Below are positions 27,792 to 37,154 of a stretch of 64,000 nucleotides of DNA, piece after piece (position 1 is the first letter of the stretch; each line of letters begins with the position of its first letter). The notes beneath the pieces were generated by a model that saw only the letters and a program-made list of their open reading frames with translations, ran no database searches and was not told the origin of the DNA. The translations under genes and the position numbers were made by a program. Source of the DNA: Pseudolabrys sp. (GTDB lineage: Bacteria; Pseudomonadota; Alphaproteobacteria; Rhizobiales; Xanthobacteraceae); contig JARYIJ010000001.1 of NCBI GenBank assembly GCA_029980465.1, positions 2,071,749 to 2,135,748 on the forward strand, in the 5' to 3' direction.

Positions 27792-30700
27792 TCACTCGGC
27801 CGGTTGCAGCGATTCCGCCGGCGGCTCGCGCCGCGCTCCGCCGAGGCGGCGGTGCAGCCGGTCGAGCAGCAGGTAAATCACCGGCGTCGTGTAGAGCGTC
27901 AGCGCCTGCGACACCAGAAGCCCGCCGATGATGGTGATGCCGAGCGGACGGCGCAGCTCGGTGCCGGGCCCGGTCGCGAGCACCAGCGGCAGGGCGCCGA
28001 GCATCGCCGCCATCGTCGTCATCAGGATCGGCCGGAAACGCGTCATGCAGGCTTCGTGGATGGCGCGCTCGGGCGTCAGCCCGCGCCTGCGCTCGCCTTC
28101 GATGGCGAAGTCGACTAGCATGATGCCGTTCTTCTTCACGATGCCGATGAGCAGAACAATGCCGATGAAGGCGATGACGGTCAGCTCGGTGTTGAACAGC
28201 AGCAGCGACAGCAGTGCGCCGAGGCCGGCCGACGGCAGCGTCGAGATGATGGTCAAGGGATGCGCGAGGCTCTCGTACAGCACGCCGAGCACGATATAGA
28301 CCGCGAGCAGCGCGGCCACCAGCAGCAGCGGCTGCGCGCTGGCGAGCTGCTTGAACTGCTGGATGTCGCCGGCGAAATCGGTGTGCAGGCTTTCCGGCAG
28401 GTGCATTTCGGCGACGGCTTGCGTGATGGCCGCGGTCGTGTCGTCGATATTGTAACCCGGGGAGATGTTGTAGCTGATGGTGATCGAGGGGAACTGGCCC
28501 TGATGATTGACCACGAGCGGCGCGATGCCGCGCTCGATCCGCGCCACGGCCGACAGCGGCACCTGCGTGTTGCCGGAGCCGTTGACGTAGATCTGCTTCA
28601 GGTTGTTGGGGTCGCGCAGGTACTGCGGGTCCGCCTCGAGGATGACGCGATACTGGTTGCGTGAACGATAGATCGTCGACACCTGGCGTTGCGAGAAGTT
28701 GTCGTTGAGCGCGTTGTCGATGTCCTGAATGCGCACGCCGAGACGCGACGCCATGGCGCGGTCGATCACGACGTTGGCCTGCAGCCCGCCCTGGTCGCGG
28801 TCGGTGTTGACGTCGACCACGCCAGGAATCTGCCTGACGCGGTCCTCGACCCTTGGCAGCCAGGCGTTGAGCGCGTCGATGTCCTGGCTCCACAGCGTAA
28901 ACTGGTAGGTCGACTGGCTGGAGCGTCCGCCGGCCCGGATGTCCTGCGTGGGCACCAGGAAGGTGCTGATGCCGGGAATCGCCTGCAATTTGGCCCGCAG
29001 CCGCGCCACCACCTTGTCGACCGGCAGCCCGCCACGCTGCTCGATCGGCTTCAGGCTGATGAACAGGCGGCCGCGGTTGACGGAGGCATTGAAGCCCGAC
29101 GCGCCGACCGACGAGCCGAGGCTGGCGACGGCGGGGTCGGCCAGCACGACGTCCATCGCCTTGAGCTGCAGTTTCTCCATGGCCTCGAACGAAATGTCGG
29201 TCGAGGCCTGGGTGCCGCCGAACAGCAGGCCGGTATCTTCCTGCGGAAAATAGCCTTTCGGCACGCGGACGAATAACAGTGCGGTAAAGATGATCGTGGC
29301 GACGAACACCACCAGTGTCAGCCCGCGATAGTCGAGCACGACGTCGAGCGAGCGGCTGTAGAAGCGCACCATGCGCGACAGCACGCCTTCGACCAGCCGG
29401 TCGAACCACGTGGCGTCGGGGCTCGGCGGATTGCGCACGAAATAGGCGCAGATCATCGGCGTCACGGTGAGCGACACCACGGTCGAGACGACGATGGCGA
29501 AGACCAGAGTCACCGAGAATTCGCGGAACAGACGACCGACGATGCCGCCCATGAACAGCAGCGGGATGAAGGCCGCGGTCAGCGACACGCTGATCGACAC
29601 CACGGTGAAGCCAATCTGCTTCGCCCCGGCGAAGGCGGCGCGCAACGGCCGCATGCCGTGCTCGAGATTGCGGAAGGTGTTCTCGATCATCACGATGGCG
29701 TCGTCGACGACGAAGCCGACGCTGACGACCAGCGCCATCAGTGACAGATTGTCGATCGAGAAGCCCACCAGCCACATCAGTGCGCAGGTGCCGGCGAGCG
29801 ACAGCGGCACCGTGATGCCGGCGGCGATGGTCGGCGCGCCGCGCCGCAGGAACAGGAACACCACCAGCATCACCAGCAGCGCCGTCGCCAGCAGTGTGAG
29901 CTGCATGTCCTGGACGCTGGCGCGGATGGTCTGGGTGCGGTCGGCCAGCACCGAGATGTCGATGCCGGCAGGGATGTACATCCGCAGTTCCGGCAGCAGC
30001 GCATAAATGCGGTCGACGGTGTCGATCACGTTGGCGTTGGCCGAGCGGGTGATGACGAGCAGCACCGACGGCTTGCGGTTGAACCATCCGGCCGAGCGGC
30101 TGTTGCGCACGCCGTTTTCGACCGTGGCGACGTCGGAGAGCCGGATGACCGTGCCGCCGATAGTCTTCACCACGACCGGGTCATAGTCCTCGGGCTGCTG
30201 AAGCTGGTCGTTGAGTCCGATCGTGGTGCCGCGCTGCGGGCCGTCGAACGAGCCGAGCGGCCCGAGCGTGTTGGAATTGGTGATCGCCGTCCGAACATCC
30301 TCCGCGGACAGCCCGGTCGCGGCCAGCCGTTTCGGATCGATGCGCACGCGGATGGCCGGTTGCTCGGAGCCCGCCACGGTCACGTCGGCGACGCCGTCGA
30401 CCTGCGACAGCCGCTGCGCCAGCACGCTGTCGGCGGCGTCATAGATGGCACTGGCCGGGACGGTGTCGGAGGTGAGCGCCAGGATCAGCATCGGCGCCGC
30501 CGCGGGATTGAACTTGCGGAAGGTCGGCAGCGTCGGCATGTCGCTCGGCAGGTCGCTCAGGGCGCCGTTGAGCGCCGCCTGCACGTCCTTGGCCGCGTCG
30601 TCGATGTTGCGGCTCAGGTCGAACTGCACGACGATGCGGGTCGAACCGAGCGAACTGACTGAGGTGAGTTCGGTCACGCCGGAAATCTCGCCCAGCCGGC

Positions 30701-30911
30701 GCTCCAGCGGCGCCGCGACCGTCGCCGCCATGGTCGCCGGATCGGCGCCGGGCCGGCTGGCGCTGACGCTGATGGTGGCGAGGTCGACGCTGGGCAGGCT
30801 GGCGACAGGCAGGAAGTCGTAGGCGACGGCGCCGGTCAGGAACAGGCCGATGGCCAGCAGTGTGGTGCCGATCGGTCTGCGGATGAACGGCGCGGAGAAG
30901 TTCATGCGCAC
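27792..30911 (-). CDS. mdtC: RND efflux transporter (MdtC-like)
   Basis: The 1039-residue inner-membrane pump starts MRMNFSAPFIRRPIGTTLLA. It has the RND layout of two large periplasmic loops among twelve spans and the TM4 pair in VGFVVDDAIVMIEN. It is the last gene of the leftward oprM-mdtA-mdtB-mdtC unit and lies 57 bases after mdtB with a palindromic repeat between. MdtB and MdtC normally assemble as a mixed trimer. The C-terminus is short and acidic and ends only nine bases from the DUF559 gene. Confidence 0.92.
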   Translation of the reverse strand: MRMNFSAPFIRRPIGTTLLAIGLFLTGAVAYDFLPVASLPSVDLATISVSASRPGADPATMAATVAAPLERRLGEISGVTELTSVSSLGSTRIVVQFDLSRNIDDAAKDVQAALNGALSDLPSDMPTLPTFRKFNPAAAPMLILALTSDTVPASAIYDAADSVLAQRLSQVDGVADVTVAGSEQPAIRVRIDPKRLAATGLSAEDVRTAITNSNTLGPLGSFDGPQRGTTIGLNDQLQQPEDYDPVVVKTIGGTVIRLSDVATVENGVRNSRSAGWFNRKPSVLLVITRSANANVIDTVDRIYALLPELRMYIPAGIDISVLADRTQTIRASVQDMQLTLLATALLVMLVVFLFLRRGAPTIAAGITVPLSLAGTCALMWLVGFSIDNLSLMALVVSVGFVVDDAIVMIENTFRNLEHGMRPLRAAFAGAKQIGFTVVSISVSLTAAFIPLLFMGGIVGRLFREFSVTLVFAIVVSTVVSLTVTPMICAYFVRNPPSPDATWFDRLVEGVLSRMVRFYSRSLDVVLDYRGLTLVVFVATIIFTALLFVRVPKGYFPQEDTGLLFGGTQASTDISFEAMEKLQLKAMDVVLADPAVASLGSSVGASGFNASVNRGRLFISLKPIEQRGGLPVDKVVARLRAKLQAIPGISTFLVPTQDIRAGGRSSQSTYQFTLWSQDIDALNAWLPRVEDRVRQIPGVVDVNTDRDQGGLQANVVIDRAMASRLGVRIQDIDNALNDNFSQRQVSTIYRSRNQYRVILEADPQYLRDPNNLKQIYVNGSGNTQVPLSAVARIERGIAPLVVNHQGQFPSITISYNISPGYNIDDTTAAITQAVAEMHLPESLHTDFAGDIQQFKQLASAQPLLLVAALLAVYIVLGVLYESLAHPLTIISTLPSAGLGALLSLLLFNTELTVIAFIGIVLLIGIVKKNGIMLVDFAIEGERRRGLTPERAIHEACMTRFRPILMTTMAAMLGALPLVLATGPGTELRRPLGITIIGGLLVSQALTLYTTPVIYLLLDRLHRRLGGARREPPAESLQPAE

Positions 30912-30919
30912 TTCCTCGG

Positions 30920-30968
30920 GCGCATGATCTTGTCCGAAAACCGGTGCCCGCTTTTCGGGATCATGCGC
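30920..30968. repeat. Alphaproteobacterial intergenic palindrome between mdtB and mdtC
   Basis: GCGCATGATC (30920-30929) and GATCATGCGC (30959-30968) are perfect arms around a core with CCGAAAACCGG and CTTTTCGGG. I recognise this as a widespread repeat of rhizobial genomes. It begins directly after the mdtB stop codon and fills most of the gap to mdtC. Confidence 0.88.
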
Positions 30969-33900
30969 TTACTCCGCCGGATGGGCGCGGTAACTGGCGC
31001 CGGGCGTCAGCCGCACCCGCAGCCGCTCCATGTAGAGGTAGATCACCGGCGTCGTGTAGAGTGTCAGCAACTGGCTGAGCAGCAGGCCGCCGATAATGGT
31101 GACGCCGAGCGGGTTGCGCAGCTCGGAGCCGGTTCCGCTCTCGATCGCCAGCGGCAGCGCGCCGAACAGGGCGGCGAGCGTCGTCATCATGATCGGGCGG
31201 AAGCGCAGCAGCGCCGCCTTCATGATCGAGTCGCGCGGCGACAGGCCTTCCTCGCGCTCGGCCCCGAGCGCGAAGTCGATCATCATGATCGCGTTCTTCT
31301 TGACGATGCCCATCAGCAGCACGATGCCGATCAGCGCGATCACCGAGAGGTCGTAGCCGAACAGCATCAGCGCGAGCAGCGCGCCGACGCCGGCCGAAGG
31401 CAGCGTCGAGAGGATGGTCAACGGGTGGATGAAGCTCTCGTACAGCACGCCCAGCACGATGTAGATGGTGATGGCGGCGGCGAGGATCAGCCACGGCTCG
31501 CTGGCGAGCGCACGCGAGAATTCGGCCGCATCGCCGGCATAGCTGCCGACCACCGTCGCCGGCATGCCGATCTGCACCTTGGCGGCGTCGATCGCCGCGA
31601 CGGCGTCGCTCAATGCGGCCCAGGGGGCGAGATCGAAGCTGATGGTGACGGCGGGGAACTGCTCCTGGTGCGCGATGACGAGCGGCGCGGCGGTGTGGAT
31701 GAAGCGCGCGAAGGCGGCGAGCGGCACCTGCGCCGAGCCGGTCACCGCGTTCGGCGCGGCGCTGGTGGCCGTGATCGTGGCGCCGGTCGCGGTGTTGGCG
31801 ACACTCGGCGTCGTGCCGGTCGAGGTCGAGTTGCCGGTGACATAGATTTTCGACAGCGCCGACGGGTCTTCCTGATAGTGCGGCTGCGCCTCGAGGATGA
31901 CGCGGTACTGGTTCGATTGCGCGTAGATCGTTGAAATCTGGCGCTGGCCGAACGCGTCATAAAGCGTGTCGGTGACGGTCTGCATCGAAACGCCGAGCCG
32001 GCCGGCCTTCTCGCGGTCGACGTTGACGTTGATGCGTGGTCCTCCTTCCTGCGCTTCCGATGCGACCTCGCGCAGCGCCGGGTCGCTGCGCAGCGCTTGT
32101 GCCAGCTTGCCGGCCCACGTGGTGACCTCGTTCGGGTCGGTGCTGGTCAGCGTGTACTGGTATTGCGCGCGGCTCGTCCGGGTCGAAATCTGGATGTCCT
32201 GCACCGCCTGGAAATAGACCGTCATGCCGGGAATTCCGGCCACCTTCTGCTTGAGCCGGTCGATGATCGTCTCGACCCGGTCGCTGCGTTCGGTGCGCGG
32301 CTTGAGCGCGATCGTCAGCTTGCCGGCGTTCGGCGTCGAATTATCGGGGCTGACGCCGATGATCGAGACGACGCCAGCGACGGCCGGGTCGGTCTCGATC
32401 AGGGATTCGACTTTTGCCTGCTGGCGCTGCATCTCCGGGAACGAGACGTCGGTGCCGGCTTCGGTGACAGCGGTAATCAGGCCGGTGTCCTGCAGGGGCA
32501 GGAAGCCCTTCGGAATCAAGATGTATAGCCCGATCGTCGCGGCCAGCGTGATCAAGGTGACGACCAGCGTGGCGAACTGGCGTTGCAGCACCCATTCGAG
32601 GCTGTGGCGATAGGCTTCGACGGTGCGGTCGACCGCGCCGTTAAACGCCTCGGAGATACGGTTGCGGCGGCCGTGGCCGGCGCGCAGCAGGCGCGCGCAC
32701 ATCATCGGCGTCAGCGTCAGCGAAATGATGGCTGAGGCGACGACGGCGATGGTCAGCGTCAACGCAAACTCGCTGAACATGCGGCCGACCAGCCCGGTCA
32801 TGAAGAGCAGCGGGATGAACACCGCGATCAGCGAGACCGTCAGCGAGATCACCGTGAAGCCGATCTCGCCGGCGCCGCGCATCGCCGCCCGCAGCGGCGG
32901 CTCGCCGTTCTCGATGTGGCGCACGATGTTTTCGATCATCACGATGGCGTCGTCGACCACGAAGCCGGTGCCGATCGTCAGCGCCATCAGCGACAGGTTG
33001 TCGAGCGAGAACCCGCAGAACCACATCACCCCGAAGGTGGCGATCAGCGATAGCGGCAAGGCGACGCCGGCGATGACGGTGGCGCGGATCGTGCGCAGGA
33101 AGATCAGGACGACGAGCACCACCAGCGCGACGCTGAGGATCAGGGTGAATTGCACGTCGTGGATCGAGGCGCGGATGGTGTCGGTGCGGTCGCTGACGAC
33201 AGTGAGCCTGGCGCCGGCCGGCATCGTGCGCTGCAGCTTCGGCAACTCGGCGCGAATGAGCGCGATGGTGTCGATGACGTTGGCGCCGGGCTGGCGCTGC
33301 ACGTCGATGACGACGGCGGGCTTGCCGCGGAAATACGCGCCGACCTTGTCGTTCTCCAGCCCCTCGAAGACGTTGGCGACGTCCTTGAGCAGCACCGGCG
33401 CGCTGTTGCGGTAGGCGATGATGACGTTGGCGTAGGTGGCGACATCGGCGATCTGGTCGTTGGCGGCGATCGTGTAGGACTGATGCGCGCCGTCGAGCGA
33501 GCCTTTGGCGCCGGAGACATTGGCGCCGACGATGGCGTTGCGCAGGTCCTCGAGGCCTATTCCGTAGGCCGCAAGACGCGACAGGTCGGCCTGGATGCGG
33601 ATCGCCGGGCGGATGCCGCCCTGCACCGAGACATGGCCGACGCCGGTGATCTGTGACAGCCGCGGCGCCATGATCGAGTCGGCGATATCGGACAGGGCGC
33701 GGATGGTCACGGTGTCGGAGGTCAGCGCCAGCGTGATAATCGGCGTGCTGGCCGGATTGACCTTCGAATAGAGCGGCGGATAGGGCAGGTTGCGCGGCAG
33801 CGTCGAGCCGGCGGCGTTGATCGCCGACTGCACGTCCTGCGCCGCGGCGTCGATATTGCGGTTGAGATCGAACTGCAGCGTCACCTGGCTGATGCCGAAC

Positions 33901-34154
33901 GAGCTTGACGAACTCATCGTCTGCAGCGACGGGATCTGGCCGAACGCGCGTTCGAGCGGCGCGGTGATCAGCGATGCGATCGTGTCGGGACTTGCCCCCG
34001 GCATCTGCGTCGTCACCTGGATGGTCGGGAAGTCGACCTGCGGCAGCGCCGACACCGGCAGCCACCAGTAGCCGAGCAGGCCGCCCAGCATCACCGCGAC
34101 GCCGAGCAGCGAGGTCGCAATCGGCCGCTGGATGAAGGGCGAGGACACGCTCAT
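30969..34154 (-). CDS. mdtB: RND efflux transporter (MdtB-like)
   Basis: The 1061-residue pump starts MSVSSPFIQRPIATSLLGVA. The TM4 pair is present in GTGFVVDDAIVMIEN. In the second periplasmic loop (residues about 770-800, encoded near 31740-31850) there is a Thr/Ala/Ser-rich insertion, STSTGTTPSVANTATGATIT and following, that E. coli MdtB lacks at this point. It lies nine bases after the adaptor gene. Together with MdtC it should export amphiphiles such as bile-salt-like or aromatic compounds. Confidence 0.92.
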   Translation of the reverse strand: MSVSSPFIQRPIATSLLGVAVMLGGLLGYWWLPVSALPQVDFPTIQVTTQMPGASPDTIASLITAPLERAFGQIPSLQTMSSSSSFGISQVTLQFDLNRNIDAAAQDVQSAINAAGSTLPRNLPYPPLYSKVNPASTPIITLALTSDTVTIRALSDIADSIMAPRLSQITGVGHVSVQGGIRPAIRIQADLSRLAAYGIGLEDLRNAIVGANVSGAKGSLDGAHQSYTIAANDQIADVATYANVIIAYRNSAPVLLKDVANVFEGLENDKVGAYFRGKPAVVIDVQRQPGANVIDTIALIRAELPKLQRTMPAGARLTVVSDRTDTIRASIHDVQFTLILSVALVVLVVLIFLRTIRATVIAGVALPLSLIATFGVMWFCGFSLDNLSLMALTIGTGFVVDDAIVMIENIVRHIENGEPPLRAAMRGAGEIGFTVISLTVSLIAVFIPLLFMTGLVGRMFSEFALTLTIAVVASAIISLTLTPMMCARLLRAGHGRRNRISEAFNGAVDRTVEAYRHSLEWVLQRQFATLVVTLITLAATIGLYILIPKGFLPLQDTGLITAVTEAGTDVSFPEMQRQQAKVESLIETDPAVAGVVSIIGVSPDNSTPNAGKLTIALKPRTERSDRVETIIDRLKQKVAGIPGMTVYFQAVQDIQISTRTSRAQYQYTLTSTDPNEVTTWAGKLAQALRSDPALREVASEAQEGGPRINVNVDREKAGRLGVSMQTVTDTLYDAFGQRQISTIYAQSNQYRVILEAQPHYQEDPSALSKIYVTGNSTSTGTTPSVANTATGATITATSAAPNAVTGSAQVPLAAFARFIHTAAPLVIAHQEQFPAVTISFDLAPWAALSDAVAAIDAAKVQIGMPATVVGSYAGDAAEFSRALASEPWLILAAAITIYIVLGVLYESFIHPLTILSTLPSAGVGALLALMLFGYDLSVIALIGIVLLMGIVKKNAIMMIDFALGAEREEGLSPRDSIMKAALLRFRPIMMTTLAALFGALPLAIESGTGSELRNPLGVTIIGGLLLSQLLTLYTTPVIYLYMERLRVRLTPGASYRAHPAE

Positions 34155-34163
34155 CGCGCCGGC

Positions 34164-35465
34164 CTATCCGCCGTTCTGGCGCTTGCTTTGGTTGCTTCCT
34201 TGGCCGCTTCCCTGGCTCTTCCGTTGCCCCGGCGCTTCACCGGCGCGTCCGCTGCCGGCGGCCGGTGCCGCGGTCTCGCCGGGCGCGCTTGGCACGACCT
34301 TGCTGCCGTCGGTCAGCCGGGCAAAGCCGGTCGTGACGACACGTTGCGGCGGCTCGACGCCCTTGGTGATGACGGCGCGTGTCTCATCCTGCATGCCGAC
34401 GGTGACGCTCTGCATCGCGACCGTGTTGTCGTCCTTTACGATGAAGACGTAGGTGCCGTTCGGCCCGCGCTGCACCGCGCCGGTCGGCACCACCACGGCC
34501 TGCTTCAGCGTGCCGACCAGAAGGCGAACGTTGAGGAACTGGCCCGGCCAGAGCTGCAAGTCGGGATTGGGAAACTCCGACTTCAGCCGCACGGTACCGG
34601 TCGAGGAGTCGACCCGGTTGTCGATCACGGTGAGGCGGCCTTGCCCGATGACCTTGTTGTTATCGGAGCGCAGCGCGTCGACCTCGAGTGGTCCTTTGGC
34701 GAACGCCGTATTGACGCGATCGAGGTCCTGTTGCGGCAGGTTGAACAGGACCGAGATCGGCTTGATCTGCGTGATGACGACAAGGCCGGTCGTATCACTG
34801 GCGTGAATGATGTTGCCGACGTCCACCTGGCGGATGCCGGTGCGGCCGTCGATCGGCGCGCGGATCGTCGTGTAATCCAGCGTCGCCTTGGCGTTTTCGA
34901 TGGCAGCCTGGTCGGCCTGCACCTGCGCGGTGTATTGCGCGACCAGCGCGCGCTGGGTGTCGGCCTGCTGGCGGTTGATCGCATTGCTGGCGGCGAGCCT
35001 TTCGTAACGGTCGAGGTCAATCTTGGCGTTGGCGAGCAGGGCTTCGTCCTGCGCCTTCTTGGCGACCGCCTGGTCGAGCGCGGCCTTGAAGGTGATCGGA
35101 TCGATCTCGGCCAGGATGTCGTTTTTCTTGACGTCCTGGCCTTCGTCAAAATTGACGCTGATCAGCTTGCCGTCGACCTGCGAACGCACCGTTACGGTGT
35201 TGAGGGCCTGCGCGGTGCCGACGGCGTCGAGATAGACCGGAACGTCGGCGCGAGTCGCCGGCACGGCGACGACAGGCGTGACTTGCCCGGCGTTGAGGCT
35301 GCGGCGCGATATGCGTGTGGTCTGTCCCGGCTTGTACGAATAGAAATAGTAGCCGAAGCCGCCGAGGATCAGCAGCACCACGAGCCACGTGACAAGCCGC
35401 CGGAAACGGCCGCGTTGCTTCTTTTCAACGGGCGTGATGACGGGCGACGGCGGATTACCGTGCAT
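34164..35465 (-). CDS. mdtA: RND efflux periplasmic adaptor (MdtA-like)
   Basis: The 433-residue protein begins with a basic cytoplasmic stretch and one membrane anchor (residues about 24-46, VTWLVVLLILGGFGYYFY). The lipoyl halves (VNFDEGQDVKKNDILAEIDP and IRAPIDGRTGIRQVDVG) flank an alpha hairpin. The C-terminal tail from about residue 400 is low-complexity, rich in Gly, Gln, Ser and Lys, and is probably disordered. Its start overlaps the end of the outer-membrane factor gene by 11 bases. Confidence 0.92.
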   Translation of the reverse strand: MHGNPPSPVITPVEKKQRGRFRRLVTWLVVLLILGGFGYYFYSYKPGQTTRISRRSLNAGQVTPVVAVPATRADVPVYLDAVGTAQALNTVTVRSQVDGKLISVNFDEGQDVKKNDILAEIDPITFKAALDQAVAKKAQDEALLANAKIDLDRYERLAASNAINRQQADTQRALVAQYTAQVQADQAAIENAKATLDYTTIRAPIDGRTGIRQVDVGNIIHASDTTGLVVITQIKPISVLFNLPQQDLDRVNTAFAKGPLEVDALRSDNNKVIGQGRLTVIDNRVDSSTGTVRLKSEFPNPDLQLWPGQFLNVRLLVGTLKQAVVVPTGAVQRGPNGTYVFIVKDDNTVAMQSVTVGMQDETRAVITKGVEPPQRVVTTGFARLTDGSKVVPSAPGETAAPAAGSGRAGEAPGQRKSQGSGQGSNQSKRQNGG

Positions 35466-36951
35466 TCATCGCCTCCACCGGCTTTGGCAGCCAGCCGCCA
35501 CCAAGGGCCTGATACAGGCTCACGATGGCTTGAAACTTCGTGAGTCTCGCCTGCACTAACGCGTCCTGCGCCTGGTAGAGCGTTTGCTGTGTCTGCAGCA
35601 CCGTGACGAGGTCGACGGTACCTTCGCGCAGCCGCTCTTCGGAAATGTTGAACGCACGCTGTGAGCTGGCCACGACCTGCGCCTCGAGGCGCTCCGCTTC
35701 GGCCGTGCGGCGCACCGCGCTCAGCGCGGTTTCGATGTCGCCGAAAGCGGAGATCACGGCTTTGCGATAGGTCTGCACCAGCTCGTCCTGGCGTCCTTTC
35801 TGCAAGTCGATGTTCCCCAGGATCTCGCCGCCATGGAAGATCGGCTGGGTCAGGCCGGCGGCGATATTGTAGAACGCCGATTGTGGCTCCAACAGCGCCT
35901 TCAGTGCCGCGCTCTGGTACCCGCCCTCGCCGGTCAGCGTGATGCTCGGCAGAAGCTGGGTGCGGGCGTTCTGGACGTTGGCGTTGGCTGCCGCGAGATT
36001 GGCCTCGGCCTGGCGGATGTCGGGGCGTTGCGCCAGAAGTTCCGACGGCAGGCCGGGTGTGACGCGCGGAATCGCGATGCTGCGCAGGCTGCCGCCATGA
36101 ATCTTCACCCGTTCCGGGCTCATGCCGAGCAGGATGCCCAACGCAATTTGATTTTGGCGCAAGGTCTGTTCGAGCGGTGGGATCGAGGCGCGGATGTTAT
36201 TGACCACGCTTTCCTGCTGCGCGGTATCGAGCTCTGACGCGGTGCCGGCCGCGAGCCGCTGTTTGATGAGAGCAAGCACGCGCGTCGCGCTTGTCAGATT
36301 GTTGCGCGCGACCCGCAGCCGGTCCTGCGTGGCGAGCACCTGAAAATAGGCGTTGGCGACGCTGACGACGGTGCTGAGTCCGACGACCTCGCGGTCATAT
36401 CGCGCGGCGACGGCACTTTCCTCGGCAGCCCTCAAAGCTGCCCGATTCTTGCCCCAGAAGTCGATCTCGTAGCTGGCGCTGAGCGAAGCGCTGTAGACCA
36501 CCCGGTCCTTGCCGCCGCCGACGCCCGCGTTGCCGCCGACCCCGGTGTTGTTGATGTTTTGCGAGCTGCGCGACCGGGTCGCGCTGCCGCCGAGGTCGAC
36601 CGTCGGCAGCAGCGCCGCGCCGGTGATGCGTGACTGGGCATCGGCCTGCACGATGCGCGCCACCGCGGCGGCGATGTCGAGATTTGATTCGCGCGCCTGT
36701 TCGATCAGCGCGGTGAGCTCGGGCGAGTGGAACGCGTGCCACCAATCGAGCGGAGGAAGCGCGATCTCGGCGCCGTGCTTGGTGTGCGGGCCGCCGCTAT
36801 AAAAAGTGGGAATATCGATCAGGGGATCGGGGTTGTCGGCCGTTAGTAGGCAGCCGCCGAGCACCGGCGCCAAGCACAAGACGGCGAATGGCGAAAGCCG
36901 CCGTCTCAGCGGCCGCGCCGCTGACGCCACAATCAACGAGCCGATGCGCAT
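35455..36951 (-). CDS. oprM: Outer-membrane efflux lipoprotein (OprM/NodT family)
   Basis: The 498-residue TolC-like channel has a lipobox LGGC placing the lipidated Cys at residue 34, after a basic and hydrophobic leader. It contains the two OEP repeats, with typical segments PPLDWWHAFHSPELTALIEQ and VTPGLPSELLAQRPDIRQAE. It is the first gene of the leftward efflux operon, which is unusual since the channel gene often comes last. It could also serve the AcrAB-type pump at 11.4 kb, which lacks its own channel. Confidence 0.93.
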   Translation of the reverse strand: MRIGSLIVASAARPLRRRLSPFAVLCLAPVLGGCLLTADNPDPLIDIPTFYSGGPHTKHGAEIALPPLDWWHAFHSPELTALIEQARESNLDIAAAVARIVQADAQSRITGAALLPTVDLGGSATRSRSSQNINNTGVGGNAGVGGGKDRVVYSASLSASYEIDFWGKNRAALRAAEESAVAARYDREVVGLSTVVSVANAYFQVLATQDRLRVARNNLTSATRVLALIKQRLAAGTASELDTAQQESVVNNIRASIPPLEQTLRQNQIALGILLGMSPERVKIHGGSLRSIAIPRVTPGLPSELLAQRPDIRQAEANLAAANANVQNARTQLLPSITLTGEGGYQSAALKALLEPQSAFYNIAAGLTQPIFHGGEILGNIDLQKGRQDELVQTYRKAVISAFGDIETALSAVRRTAEAERLEAQVVASSQRAFNISEERLREGTVDLVTVLQTQQTLYQAQDALVQARLTKFQAIVSLYQALGGGWLPKPVEAMNAR

Positions 36952-37154
36952 GCGCTCAATGTCCCAAACGCCTGGAACTTAAAGCAGAATCTGAGCAAAT
37001 GCTGCAGCCTCGGTCCCACAATTCCCATGAAATCGCCTTAACGCGCGAGGACATGACTTTTCGGTGGCATTGCGCACTCCCGGCGGCAAGTCGAGGAACT
37101 TTGATAGACCGGTGCGATTAGTTCGAGGGGTAGCCCCTTGGACGTGAACCGTAC

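Noticed and set aside
27628..30087. 819-codon frame overlapping mdtC on the same strand
   Set aside because: Arg/His-rich out-of-frame shadow of the true RND gene.
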